DNA of 64,000 bases from Kistimonas sp964291505 (GTDB lineage Bacteria; Pseudomonadota; Gammaproteobacteria; Pseudomonadales; Endozoicomonadaceae). Of the stretch, positions 36,801 to 44,390 are shown one piece after another. The position numbers were made by a program, and so were the translations under genes. The stretch is taken from contig OZ220216.1 of assembly GCA_964291505.2 (NCBI GenBank), positions 1,240,001 through 1,304,000 on the forward strand, written 5' to 3'. The notes under the pieces are model-generated. The model worked only from the letters and a program-made list of their open reading frames with translations. It made no database searches and had not been told where the DNA came from. The stretch's first letter is position 1. Each line of letters opens with the position of its first letter.

Positions 36801-39800
36801 TGACTGTCAGTATTTCTGTAAGTTGTGTGTGTATCTTTTCAGCATCTGATATTTTTGACGTTACTTCCGTTAAAGCACTGAAAACCAACCAAATCTCACA
36901 TATTGTGTTGGCTTGGTATATTTTGAAAGGTGTCTTTTCAGGATCGAATTCTCGGGTGTCAGGGTAATAGTGAACGTAAGACATCGTAATTTCATAAAGT
37001 GAAATAACTAAATTTGCAAACATTTCTAGCGCTTTCGTAGAGGGTTTTTCTTTGGGCGCTATATGTGTTGTAAAAATGGTTGAAAGATCTTTGACTTCTT
37101 TCAGATTGCCATATAAAGCAATTAAAGCAGGTGGAGTTGGTATGCCTTCTTGATATTGAACTGATACATCTTTCAAGGAAGCTTTTCTCGTTTGTAAACG
37201 TTGTTCTATCTGTACTAATTGCTCTATAGTCGGACTGTCTTCTTCATTTGTGACGGTTATACTTTCTTGTGTACTAGTCTCTAAGCTTTCAGCGTGTTCT
37301 TCTTTATCTGTTTTATCTGTTTTATCTGTTTTATCTGTTTTATCTGTTTTATCTGTTTTATCTGTTTTATCTGTTTTATCTGTTTTGTCTGTTTTGTCTG
37401 TTTTGTCTGTTTTGTCTGTTTTGTCTGTTTTGTCTGTTTTGTCTGTTTTGTCTGTTTTGTCTGTTTTGTCTGTTGATGCAGGCATCAGATCTCGTAAAAG
37501 TGGTTGATGTTTTATTATGAGTTCAGGATGACTTTTCTGAATGCGTAGCATAAAAGCACATGCGTTTTTTTTGTGGATTTTGAATGTTGAGGTGGGATAG
37601 TTTTTTGAGGCATCGGATGTAGTTTCAACTTTGGAGTGGAAGATCTCTTCTGCTGATTCGTTTATCTTTTCTAGTTCATTGCAGTGGCTGTATATGGATA
37701 ATAGGTATTCTATTGTATCGTCTTCTAAATCGCACTCTTCTACCTCAAATTGATTGAGTAGGCTGGTAAGATGCGTTTCAAAGGGAATCATTCTTTCTCT
37801 TAAATGGACCAGGGTTTTTTCCCATATTTTCTGTCTATGACTCCTGTAACCACCATTACATCGTTCAAATATTTTATTAATGGTTTGCATGTTTTCTCGT
37901 ATTGCTTCTATGAGATTGCTTTTTTGTATTAGTGTTTGTACAGTCCATTGTGCAGTAAGCGTCTCTTCGATTGATTGGGTGTTGATGGATATTTTATCTA
38001 ACAGTGAATCAACAGTATCACCTTTCTTACGCCTTTCGTGAGTTAGATGATGTTCTTGAATATTCGCTGTTATATCCTGACATTTCTCTGTTACTTGAAC
38101 TGGTTTTACCTCAGATTTTTGTTCCTTAGCTAATGTTTTCATTAAGACTGACTTTTCTTTACGTTTCAGAGCGGATGCTCTCAATTTCTTTTTCCGTTCT
38201 TCTGCTTTCTTTATTTTCAATTTCGTACGTTTGTTTAGGTGGTGAGGTTTTTCATCAGTGGCGATGGACTGATCATCTTCGCTGCACATGGCTTCATCAC
38301 CACTATTTTTTTCGGATTCTATCATATAACTTGGTGGCTGTTTTGTCTGGGTATCCAAAAGCCGTGGAATTGTTTCGCTGAACTCTTCAGGTATAACCTC
38401 CATTTTTTGTATATGTTTTTTTGTCATTTTTCTCAGTTCGTATGGTATGGTTTTTGGGAACTGGATGTTTGCATGTTTTTGACTCGGATAACGTTCCTTT
38501 TCTACTCTTTCTTGAGGTGCTTTTGGGGGCTGTGATCTCTGCTTCGATTCTGTTAGTTGTGATCTATCTTCCGAATCTTCTTCCTGTGTTTTTCTCGGAG
38601 TGATAGATTCAGCTATTATTTTCTTCTTTGGTACAGTTTGTTGTTTCGCTCTATTTTCTTGCTTGGGGTAGACATAGGTTTCTTTTTGTCGAGCTATAGA
38701 AGATTCTGCTTTTTTTGTTTGCATCGCCTCTATTGGAGTGGCCAATTTAGATAGGAATGTCTCTCTCTTCTCCATTCCTCTTGCAGCTACTTGTGCCCAA
38801 GTTAATTCCTGCTCATGTTTTATCGATGAGACCTTTGAGATGTCTTCGGTTATTGGTTCGGGTTCATTCGAGGTAGTGCGTTCAATTTCAGTGTTTGATT
38901 GTTGAGTAGATGTCCCGTTTATAAGTGAACCAGAAGGCTTTTCTTGTGGTGCTGAAGCTTTCTTTAATAGCCTGTCCTCGGATAGATGCTCACTAGCGTC
39001 TGCTGGCACTGACTTCATGCTTGTGTCTTTGAGTGGTTTTTTTGCACTTTCAGATATTGGATATTGGTTGTTATTTGAACTTTTCTGATGAGAGTCGCTT
39101 CGCCGTGTAGAACACACTTCAATTAATGACGTCTCTGCTTTTGCTTCAACGTTGTATGCCTTTGGCCTTTCTTCAGGTCGCGTTTGGTCAGTAGTATCTA
39201 ATACTTCTCTTGATTCTGGTTTTATCTCTGTCTCATTCTCTGATTTTATTTTTTCAGGGTGTGGCTTTTCAGGAGCTTTAGTACCTTTAGAGTGTTTTGT
39301 GTTTTGATAATCAAATGTGCCATCGGTTTCCCGGATGAAAATGAGATGTTCTTCGCAACCCTTCATACAAGAAGTTGTTTCAGCATATTGCAGTGTTGTT
39401 GATAGAGGTGTTTCTGGCGTTTCTGATGGAAACCTGGAGATATCGTTGCCACTTTCTGTTGCTTGTTCAAGATGCCTGACGATGTAGCTAAGTGCCGATT
39501 CTACTGTGTTTTTTGTTCTAATGCTCCATGCTAGTTCTGGAGTTTTTTTAATTAAATAGCTGAATAGCTTTACTCTTTCTTTGTATTTTGTTTGAGTTTT
39601 GTGATCTTTAAGATGGTAAAGTAGAGAATAGCAATGACTGTTGACTAAATCCTCAAACGCGATTACTGGCATGCAAGTCTCAAGCGTTGATGGCATACGT
39701 GGAGTAAAGGTCGCAAAGTAGATGTCTCTGCTATGATTCGCTCTTAAGTGTCTAAAGTTGTATTTTAGATCGATTCGTATTACAAGGTTTTGTGATTGAC

Positions 39801-40629
39801 ATGGTGCTGATGTTTCACTCTGTACCGATTTTAAATAATGCTCTGACATGCAAATACTTAGCGATCTTGATTTCAATGTCCTATGAATCGTTAATAGTTT
39901 TTGCTCTTCCTCACTAGTTGCTTCGTATCTATCAATGTCAAACTCATCAAATGATTCTGTAAATATTGCATCAATGGCAATGTGATGTTTTCCCATTGCA
40001 TATTTTATTGCATTTGCTAATTCGATTAAAAAATCTTCTTTTGCGTTGTCATCTAATGAGCAATAGTATCGATCCCATAAAACTATTTTCGTTTTCAGTT
40101 TGGTTGGTATGCACGCATCTAATATGTACTCTTTAAATTCTGTGGGAGAGGTGGTTGTTCTTGCGTAATCAAAAAAGTGTTGTGTAAATATACTCATCAG
40201 GTAGTAATAAAGTGCAAAGCTACTGCCCAGAGCTGGCCTTTTTTCTGAGCGTAGATTTTTTACGAAATTACCTAGAAGACATAACATCAAATCATAGGTG
40301 CGTTCTTTTGTTAGAAAGCTGATATCATCTTCGCGAAAATACATGTCGAGTGGTGTTATTTCTCGTTTGAATCCTTCTGGGATTTCATAGCTTTCATCGG
40401 TATCGTTGAAATAGTTTTTATCTTCCTTTTTGGAATAAATATCAAAAAAATCAGGTTTTTGATGTGGTGCTGTTGGAGGTGCTACTAACATAGTTGTTGT
40501 TTCAATGAAGTGAATCATCCTATGATTTTGATAGATCTTATTGGGTATTAATATGACAGGTTGGTTATGAAGGTTTTCCTTCCTTGTGCATTCTTTAATC
40601 AATTTTTTGTAATTGTTGAACGTATTCAT
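33817..40629 (-). CDS. Giant (2270-residue) protein of unknown function with TDK repeat
   Basis: No known domain was recognised. Residues 1-430 look globular. Residues ~430-900 are rich in Lys, Glu, Ser and Pro and are probably disordered, with a short TWAQVAARG motif near 610. A run of TDK triplets lies near residues 1052-1108. The remaining 1100 residues are predominantly helical, with many Leu/Gln/His-rich segments that could be helical repeats or coiled coils. No signal peptide, membrane segment or catalytic motif is visible, and a C-terminal signal is not obvious. The gene is very A+T-rich (19 G/C of 60 from 34201) and stands alone. The start has no clear ribosome site. A large secreted effector or surface scaffold is the best guess. 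Confidence 0.85.
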   Translation of the reverse strand: MNTFNNYKKLIKECTRKENLHNQPVILIPNKIYQNHRMIHFIETTTMLVAPPTAPHQKPDFFDIYSKKEDKNYFNDTDESYEIPEGFKREITPLDMYFREDDISFLTKERTYDLMLCLLGNFVKNLRSEKRPALGSSFALYYYLMSIFTQHFFDYARTTTSPTEFKEYILDACIPTKLKTKIVLWDRYYCSLDDNAKEDFLIELANAIKYAMGKHHIAIDAIFTESFDEFDIDRYEATSEEEQKLLTIHRTLKSRSLSICMSEHYLKSVQSETSAPCQSQNLVIRIDLKYNFRHLRANHSRDIYFATFTPRMPSTLETCMPVIAFEDLVNSHCYSLLYHLKDHKTQTKYKERVKLFSYLIKKTPELAWSIRTKNTVESALSYIVRHLEQATESGNDISRFPSETPETPLSTTLQYAETTSCMKGCEEHLIFIRETDGTFDYQNTKHSKGTKAPEKPHPEKIKSENETEIKPESREVLDTTDQTRPEERPKAYNVEAKAETSLIEVCSTRRSDSHQKSSNNNQYPISESAKKPLKDTSMKSVPADASEHLSEDRLLKKASAPQEKPSGSLINGTSTQQSNTEIERTTSNEPEPITEDISKVSSIKHEQELTWAQVAARGMEKRETFLSKLATPIEAMQTKKAESSIARQKETYVYPKQENRAKQQTVPKKKIIAESITPRKTQEEDSEDRSQLTESKQRSQPPKAPQERVEKERYPSQKHANIQFPKTIPYELRKMTKKHIQKMEVIPEEFSETIPRLLDTQTKQPPSYMIESEKNSGDEAMCSEDDQSIATDEKPHHLNKRTKLKIKKAEERKKKLRASALKRKEKSVLMKTLAKEQKSEVKPVQVTEKCQDITANIQEHHLTHERRKKGDTVDSLLDKISINTQSIEETLTAQWTVQTLIQKSNLIEAIRENMQTINKIFERCNGGYRSHRQKIWEKTLVHLRERMIPFETHLTSLLNQFEVEECDLEDDTIEYLLSIYSHCNELEKINESAEEIFHSKVETTSDASKNYPTSTFKIHKKNACAFMLRIQKSHPELIIKHQPLLRDLMPASTDKTDKTDKTDKTDKTDKTDKTDKTDKTDKTDKTDKTDKTDKTDKTDKTDKTDKTDKEEHAESLETSTQESITVTNEEDSPTIEQLVQIEQRLQTRKASLKDVSVQYQEGIPTPPALIALYGNLKEVKDLSTIFTTHIAPKEKPSTKALEMFANLVISLYEITMSYVHYYPDTREFDPEKTPFKIYQANTICEIWLVFSALTEVTSKISDAEKIHTQLTEILTVSAHKEHTNRIIRLALQFKHTDEKETSRYNLIDRLHKLILQQLNPLLAARKTPSNALYLAETLQQLIPTFTKFKNKEWGAKLFTTHLESIITSEPYRKYYLRRFYQSMRYIDIAFILNQLSKTMSALRLFKMLIETIKTLANEGELTLTPLILTWWTNHYLTSQHLKNHNATRVPLETVISAYEALAWAPDNGGTEIMTTVEAFSIHMRTQAERRSLLCNAMKKLAAQDPYYERLHNLLEKDDGSIQQQFWVSAASKTTSTPLIKKTEPLSASINPQLLAELKKNNKALSESASAIQGLFDSETEGNLAAQCIPELIPTQLTIGEQLHPILQNLYNNYNDAAECQAFLPAIDSELYISIRAINAIDNMLVAIHDTLSDNIDEENTSDVVNMVNVHKQLLDLRFTYDKLFELFPSNEMNVFYAKHDLEPKPSVSMITSQWSSLTQMLVHLHYLDCKQKCSQVCLEVEVMFHEYHDELMEMMKTDETACNLEFLQYRVRCLYTAKQYKPALTTMSHLLEQLSITPDYQQHWNQHRHQLPRPFMGGFLGSCLQYLSDLPTPTNLSDTRMQLESVSLFKHVIESLTKQCNDQKTPDNLKVSNPQKYLTTIDSLHETLRTYSTNHKIINDIENCNTQLKEDLSKIIPTHRELTNFNIQLRAIGIPYIEETTTQLSHHFGEITNIILQLEHTLKVPSLRIEHILSIETQFISISRTIIHIFNIHKEIHRFLCSDYGYFSNLPEVANIIIRLTDSLASLREHIDMLKTIINRNQLSKQHLNLIHQQLDEKYDDLDIFTAVTEWILTLSPDDREFIKSIDLAKTKPILHKLLDEVNMVNKEKTQTPPPQFLEHYPTLILRIAEVHINYSRNLSEGIYALHTYIQCVEANLAAIRKQEDFSGHNTFVILHKNLIDAFFNKIAILSSAGVDFRIQKTYADTFTSINRLIEMVETAKKIAQRQEPCACHFTAIVEQTDIKKLQTLKKAFEKKLKKLEEDPRLKMLR
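37306..37474 (-). repeat. Nine-bp tandem repeat encoding Thr-Asp-Lys
   Basis: Eighteen perfect nine-base units in two homogeneous blocks. On the plus strand nine copies of atctgtttt (37306-37386) are followed by nine copies of gtctgtttt (37387-37467) and a partial unit. The blocks differ only by a synonymous aspartate codon (GAT or GAC). The unit keeps the frame, so length changes would alter protein length without stopping translation. Confidence 0.95.
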
Positions 40630-40741
40630 TCAGGATTTGAAATTTGCGCAGCCTGAAGAAGGCTGCAGGCGGGAATTTTTATAACTGTCATTTAGACTGA
40701 TATCATTACTTTGACTCCAAGCCTTTGAGCGAGGCTACACG

Positions 40742-41077
40742 CTAAAAGCAATTCGTTGGTCGAGGTAATCCAGCTATTCTTGCGGCCAGTTTGGCGGGAC
40801 TTTCAGAAAATAGTTTCATCAGGTAAATACTGCGTCCCTTATCGGCGCCTAGTGTGTTGGCAATGTGTTTCACAAAAGGGCGTTGGCTGGGTGAAAGATC
40901 ATAGGTTTGGTAGAAGTCTCGGATGGCATTCAGGACTTCCCAATGCGAAGGGGTCAGGGTAATGCCTGCCGATTGCGCCAGTGCTTCTGCAACCTCAGGG
41001 TTCCAGTCATTGAGGTTTTTCAGATACCCCTCTTTGTCTAATGGGATAATCTGTTCGTTGACGATTAGGGTGTTCAT
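40742..41077 (-). CDS. tusE: TusE, sulfur-relay protein (DsrC family)
   Basis: A 111-residue protein accepting sulfur from TusBCD and passing it to MnmA for 2-thiouridine in tRNA wobble positions. The conserved C-terminal arm ends GLPRPTNCF, with the active cysteine second from the end, and QRPFVKHIANTLG is the family core. It is the last gene of tusDCBE and lies eight bases after tusB. Confidence 0.93.
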   Translation of the reverse strand: MNTLIVNEQIIPLDKEGYLKNLNDWNPEVAEALAQSAGITLTPSHWEVLNAIRDFYQTYDLSPSQRPFVKHIANTLGADKGRSIYLMKLFSESPAKLAARIAGLPRPTNCF

Positions 41078-41085
41078 TCGTTCAA

Positions 41086-41391
41086 TCAGGTCCAGCTCAG
41101 GGTTTTTGCATGGGTTTCGGTCAATTCGACAAACCCGTCATAGTCTATCAATGTGACCCATTCAGGCAGGCGGTTGTTCAGCCCTCGAGCTTGCACGTCT
41201 GGTAACAGGGCGGTTATTGCATGCTGGTTGTGAAGTATCTTGATGTTATCGCATGACTGGCTGTTTTCGATGAGTGAAAAGACGCCATCTTCTATAAATA
41301 ACAGCGTATCACCGGGTAGCAGTGCAGATTGCGCATAACGTAGTGCAGGGCTGCTCTGTGAGGGTTTGTTAATTGTGTGCAGGGTTGTCAT
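41086..41391 (-). CDS. tusB: TusB, sulfur-relay protein (DsrH family)
   Basis: A 101-residue subunit of the TusBCD heterohexamer. LLPGDTLLFIEDGVFSLI matches DsrH/TusB. TusB proteins have no catalytic cysteine requirement, in agreement with this sequence. The ATG at 41391 gives the normal size; upstream in-frame codons run into tusC. It sits 25 bases after tusC and is part of the tusDCBE operon. Confidence 0.88.
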   Translation of the reverse strand: MTTLHTINKPSQSSPALRYAQSALLPGDTLLFIEDGVFSLIENSQSCDNIKILHNQHAITALLPDVQARGLNNRLPEWVTLIDYDGFVELTETHAKTLSWT

Positions 41392-41416
41392 CGTGGTTGT
41401 CGATTGGCAATTCACA

Positions 41417-41773
41417 TTAAAAGTTAAAGACGCGATCCTGTTGGGCAAGCCAACGCCCAATCTCCTTGCGCGCCAGGAGGTGAACGGGGATTGTCAGGTC
41501 GCTTTCCTGCAGGCTGCGCTCAAGCATATCTTCATGGCACACAAGTACGTTTTCAATGCCGTACATCTCTAAGGCCTGTAACATAGCTCCCGGGTTTTTC
41601 TGTGGTAAAGCTTCCGGCTGTTGTCCTTTAATCAGCTGATAGATCCCGTCTCCGAGAAAGAGCAGACTGGTGTCCTGGTCATAAGAGGCTGACACGAGTG
41701 CAGTATCCAAGGCATCTTTTGCAGCCGTTGAGCCGTAAGGGGGGCGTGTGCTGATAATGCAGATTTTGGACAT
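41417..41773 (-). CDS. tusC: TusC, sulfur-relay protein (DsrF family)
   Basis: A 118-residue DsrE/F-fold protein. ISTRPPYGSTAAKDALDTAL and SLLFLGDGIYQLIKGQ are characteristic of TusC. The ATG at 41773 is one base downstream of the tusD stop, so translation is coupled. It forms the TusBCD complex with its operon partners. Confidence 0.92.
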   Translation of the reverse strand: MSKICIISTRPPYGSTAAKDALDTALVSASYDQDTSLLFLGDGIYQLIKGQQPEALPQKNPGAMLQALEMYGIENVLVCHEDMLERSLQESDLTIPVHLLARKEIGRWLAQQDRVFNF

Positions 41774-41774
41774 A

Positions 41775-42167
41775 TCAGGCTCCAAACGTTATCAGACGGT
41801 CGCAGTGAATAGCGCCATCAACCAGCTGACCCAAACCAGATACTGTGAATGCAGGTGATATGTTGGCATGTGGTTTATCGTAGCGCTCGCTTTCTGCCTG
41901 ATCCAATAAACCGCGTCGCAGGGCGGCGGAAATACAAACAACCATATCGATAGTATGGTCTTTTGCCAGTGTTTCCCATTCCTTATAAAGGTGTGATTCA
42001 TCCTGGGGGGGGATAGCCAGCATGGATCCTGTGTGAACAGCATCCTGATAAAAGAAGACCCGGTAAATGGTGTGGCCACGGTGTATGGCTGCTCGGGCAA
42101 AATTCAGTGCGGTCTGACAGGCCTGGCTAGAGTAGGGTGCGCCATAGATGGCCAGTGTGTATTGCAT
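41775..42167 (-). CDS. tusD: TusD, sulfur-transfer subunit (DsrE family)
   Basis: A 130-residue DsrE-fold protein carrying the sulfur-accepting cysteine of TusBCD at residue 78 in MVVCISAALRRG, the same number as in E. coli TusD. It receives persulfide sulfur through TusA and passes it to TusE. It is the first gene of tusDCBE and follows yccA on the same strand, an order I recall from Pseudomonas. Confidence 0.93.
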   Translation of the reverse strand: MQYTLAIYGAPYSSQACQTALNFARAAIHRGHTIYRVFFYQDAVHTGSMLAIPPQDESHLYKEWETLAKDHTIDMVVCISAALRRGLLDQAESERYDKPHANISPAFTVSGLGQLVDGAIHCDRLITFGA

Positions 42168-42272
42168 TCCCTGTATCCAGAATCGTTGATAGAGCAGTAG
42201 AAGCGTCTTTTAGCTTTCTACCTGTGGAGCGAGAAGGATTCTATCATAGCGCTTACTGTTTCATGCACTTAC

Positions 42273-42302
42273 AAAAAAGCCCTGCATAAGCAGGGCTTTT
42301 AC
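42273..42302 (-). terminator. Terminator between yccA and tusD
   Basis: Stem aaaagccctgc/gcagggctttt with loop ataa, 20 bases past the yccA stop. It separates yccA from the tus operon. Confidence 0.88.
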
Positions 42303-42320
42303 ATTGACGGTTTAGGTCAA

Positions 42321-42986
42321 TCAGTCATCACTGGCGCCCAGCAGGTGTAGCAGGGACGTGAACAGGTTATAGATGTTCAGGTACAGAGAGACGGTTGCAC
42401 GGATATAGTTAGTCTCTCCACCGTGGATGATCCGGCTGGTATCGAACAGGATCAGTCCGGACATCAGCAGCACGATACCGGCAGACAGTGCTAGTTGCGC
42501 AGCAGGTGCGTGGAAGAACATCAGGGCAATACCGGCGATGATGGCGACAATCAGGCCAACCATCAGGAAACCACCCATGAAGGAAAAGTCCTTTCGTGTT
42601 GTAAGGACATAGCCGGACAGTGCAAAGAAGACCAGCGCTGTCCCTGCCAAAGCCTGGAAGATCAGCGAGGGGCCGTTAGCCAGTGACAGGTAGTGGTTCA
42701 GCATGGGGCCAAGCGCTGCGCCCAGAACACCGGTGAAGGCAAAAACTGCTACCAAGCCTTTCGCTGAGTCTGCTGTCTTTTGAACAACAAAGATCAGGCC
42801 GAAGCCCACCAGGCTGAGAACCAGAGCCGTCATACGGCTGATTTCCAGCGCCATGGCGATGCCAGCCGTCATGGCACTGAATAGAAGGGTAGCGCCCAGA
42901 AGCATGTAGGTGTTCCTTAGAACACGGTTCATGCTCGTACTGACGCCCACCTCCCGCTGTGCATAATTTGTAGGATGCTCGTTCAT
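42321..42986 (-). CDS. yccA: Bax inhibitor-1/YccA family inner-membrane protein
   Basis: A 221-residue protein with seven membrane segments. The end SLYLNIYNLFTSLLHLLGASDD and the inner IHGGETNYIRATVSLYLN are typical of the BI-1/YccA family; E. coli YccA interacts with the FtsH protease. The start ATG has GGGAG seven bases upstream. It lies between tRNA-Ser and the tus operon. Confidence 0.93.
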   Translation of the reverse strand: MNEHPTNYAQREVGVSTSMNRVLRNTYMLLGATLLFSAMTAGIAMALEISRMTALVLSLVGFGLIFVVQKTADSAKGLVAVFAFTGVLGAALGPMLNHYLSLANGPSLIFQALAGTALVFFALSGYVLTTRKDFSFMGGFLMVGLIVAIIAGIALMFFHAPAAQLALSAGIVLLMSGLILFDTSRIIHGGETNYIRATVSLYLNIYNLFTSLLHLLGASDD

Positions 42987-43070
42987 GATAAAACTCCCTG
43001 AGTTATCACTATTGCTTATGTTCTATTGATAAGGATACCGTCGAACAGGACGAATTCAAGAGACAGGCCG

Positions 43071-43098
43071 TTGACTCTAAAGAATTTTTCAGTATTAT
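43071..43098 (+). promoter_or_regulatory. Promoter of tRNA-Ser
   Basis: TTGACT, a 16-base spacer and TATTAT, followed by a GC-rich discriminator (tgccgtcgtc) typical of stringently controlled tRNA promoters, 31 bases before the tRNA. Confidence 0.7.
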
Positions 43099-43129
43099 TG
43101 CCGTCGTCCTGAGCACACAGGGCTCTGCC

Positions 43130-43220
43130 GGAGGGATGGCTGAGCGGTTGAAAGCACCGGTCTTGAAAACCGGCGTGGGTTAATAGCCCACCCAGGGTTC
43201 GAATCCCTGTCCCTCCGCCA
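43130..43220 (+). tRNA. tRNA-Ser (anticodon TGA)
   Basis: Class II tRNA with acceptor arms GGAGGGA and TCCCTCC, anticodon stem CCGGT/ACCGG with loop CTTGAAA (anticodon TGA), a long variable arm (gtgggttaatagcccac), T-arm GGGTTCGAATCCC and an encoded CCA. It reads UCA and related serine codons. Confidence 0.96.
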
Positions 43221-43227
43221 CACAATA

Positions 43228-43262
43228 CAAGGCTCGAAACTTTACGGTTTCGGGCCTTTTTG
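43228..43262 (+). terminator. Terminator after tRNA-Ser
   Basis: Stem aaggctcgaaac/ggtttcgggcctt with one wobble, followed by a T-run. Confidence 0.85.
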
Positions 43263-43777
43263 TTTTGGCTTTTTAGCTTTGCTATCAAGACGTTACCGGT
43301 GCCTCTCATCCCGCCAAACTCACCGTTTTCTCTTACAGAATAGCTGACTTATGAACTTTTCTGCGTTCTAAAAAACCTTATCTTTTGTGCTGAATATTGG
43401 TTGTGGCATTTTGTGCTTGCCCATATTTCAAATAGTTATGTAGTTCCTGAAAACTTGGTCTGATGCCGACTGTTGTTGTGGTTTTAAGCCTTAAATATGT
43501 GCAAAAAATAGCCAAAATGGGTTTGGAAGAGAATTTTTACGGATAAACGGCCGTTAGAGTAACGAAGTCCGGTGTTTTCTGGGTTATAGTACCTATGACT
43601 TGTGGCAGATTGTTGCTGTAACATGGTGAGTGTTAAAAGTGAGTTTTATTTTTTATGCCAAGATTGTGTGTTACGGGTGGTACAGCTCGTCCGGTTCTTC
43701 ATAAATAATAGCGTTACTCTTAGCTCAACCGCCTTGCTGCAAGGCTCTATTATTTTGAACGAGAAAGGATGACATTA
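43263..43777 (+). promoter_or_regulatory. Leader and promoter region of the cold-shock gene
   Basis: About 500 bases without a gene. A hairpin gccttg-ctg-caaggc (43731-43745) lies just upstream of the ribosome site AAGGA. Long structured leaders are usual for cspA-type genes, where they control cold-dependent stability and translation. A 10-base palindrome aacggccgtt lies near 43546. Confidence 0.45.
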
Positions 43778-43984
43778 ATGTCTACTACTACCGGTACTGT
43801 TAAGTGGTTCAACGACGAGAAAGGTTTTGGTTTCATCGCTCAGGAAAACGGTCCTGACGTGTTTGCCCATTTCCGTCAGATCAAGGGCGATGGCTTCCGT
43901 TCACTGGCTGAAGGCCAGCAGGTACGCTTCAAGGTGACTCAGGGTCAGAAAGGTCCTCAGGCTGAAGAGATCGAAGTTATCTAA
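43778..43984 (+). CDS. Cold-shock protein (CspA family)
   Basis: A 68-residue single-domain RNA chaperone. KGFGFIA is RNP1 and VFAHF is RNP2. The ATG at 43778 has AAGGA eight bases upstream; an in-frame ATG at 43769 overlaps the ribosome site. The protein should melt RNA structures at low temperature or in stationary phase. It is monocistronic with a long leader and a strong terminator. Confidence 0.95.
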   Translation: MSTTTGTVKWFNDEKGFGFIAQENGPDVFAHFRQIKGDGFRSLAEGQQVRFKVTQGQKGPQAEEIEVI

Positions 43985-44025
43985 ACAGCAGCTTGTTCCT
44001 TACTCAGTAGGGGATAAGTGAAAAG

Positions 44026-44060
44026 AAAAGGGCAATACCTTAGGGTGTTGCCCTTTTTTT
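44026..44060 (+). terminator. Terminator after the cold-shock gene
   Basis: Stem aaaagggcaatac/ggtgttgccctttt with one wobble, and a run of T residues. Confidence 0.9.
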
Positions 44061-44390
44061 GTCCGCTGATTTTATGGTGATGGATTGGTTGAGAGTGTCC
44101 TGATCTTGTGAGTCCTTGCACAGTAAAAGTATTATCCCTTCATTTCGTGTGTGTATGAATGGCGGCAGTACTAATCCTAAAGTCGATCGCGTGATGTCGT
44201 GATGTTTAGACTGCCCTCCCAGTTAGGGGCTGGTATGCGAGTACGGTGATGACACGTTCGCTCGCTTTTTTGTGTGGTTATGTTGGGTAGTGATGTTCGA
44301 ACTCTCGCGCCGTGCCGCATCAATCTGTGAAAGTTTGCAAATAGTGAGTGGTGACCTAATGTGAAGTAAAACAGTATATAGATAAATGTC

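Noticed and set aside
37306..37474. CRISPR-like array
   Set aside because: The period is nine bases with no spacers, and no cas genes are present; it is a coding microsatellite.
37250..37507. Plus-strand frames reading SVL or FIC/FVC repeats
   Set aside because: They are the opposite-strand shadow of the 9-bp repeat inside the giant gene and have no ribosome site or family.
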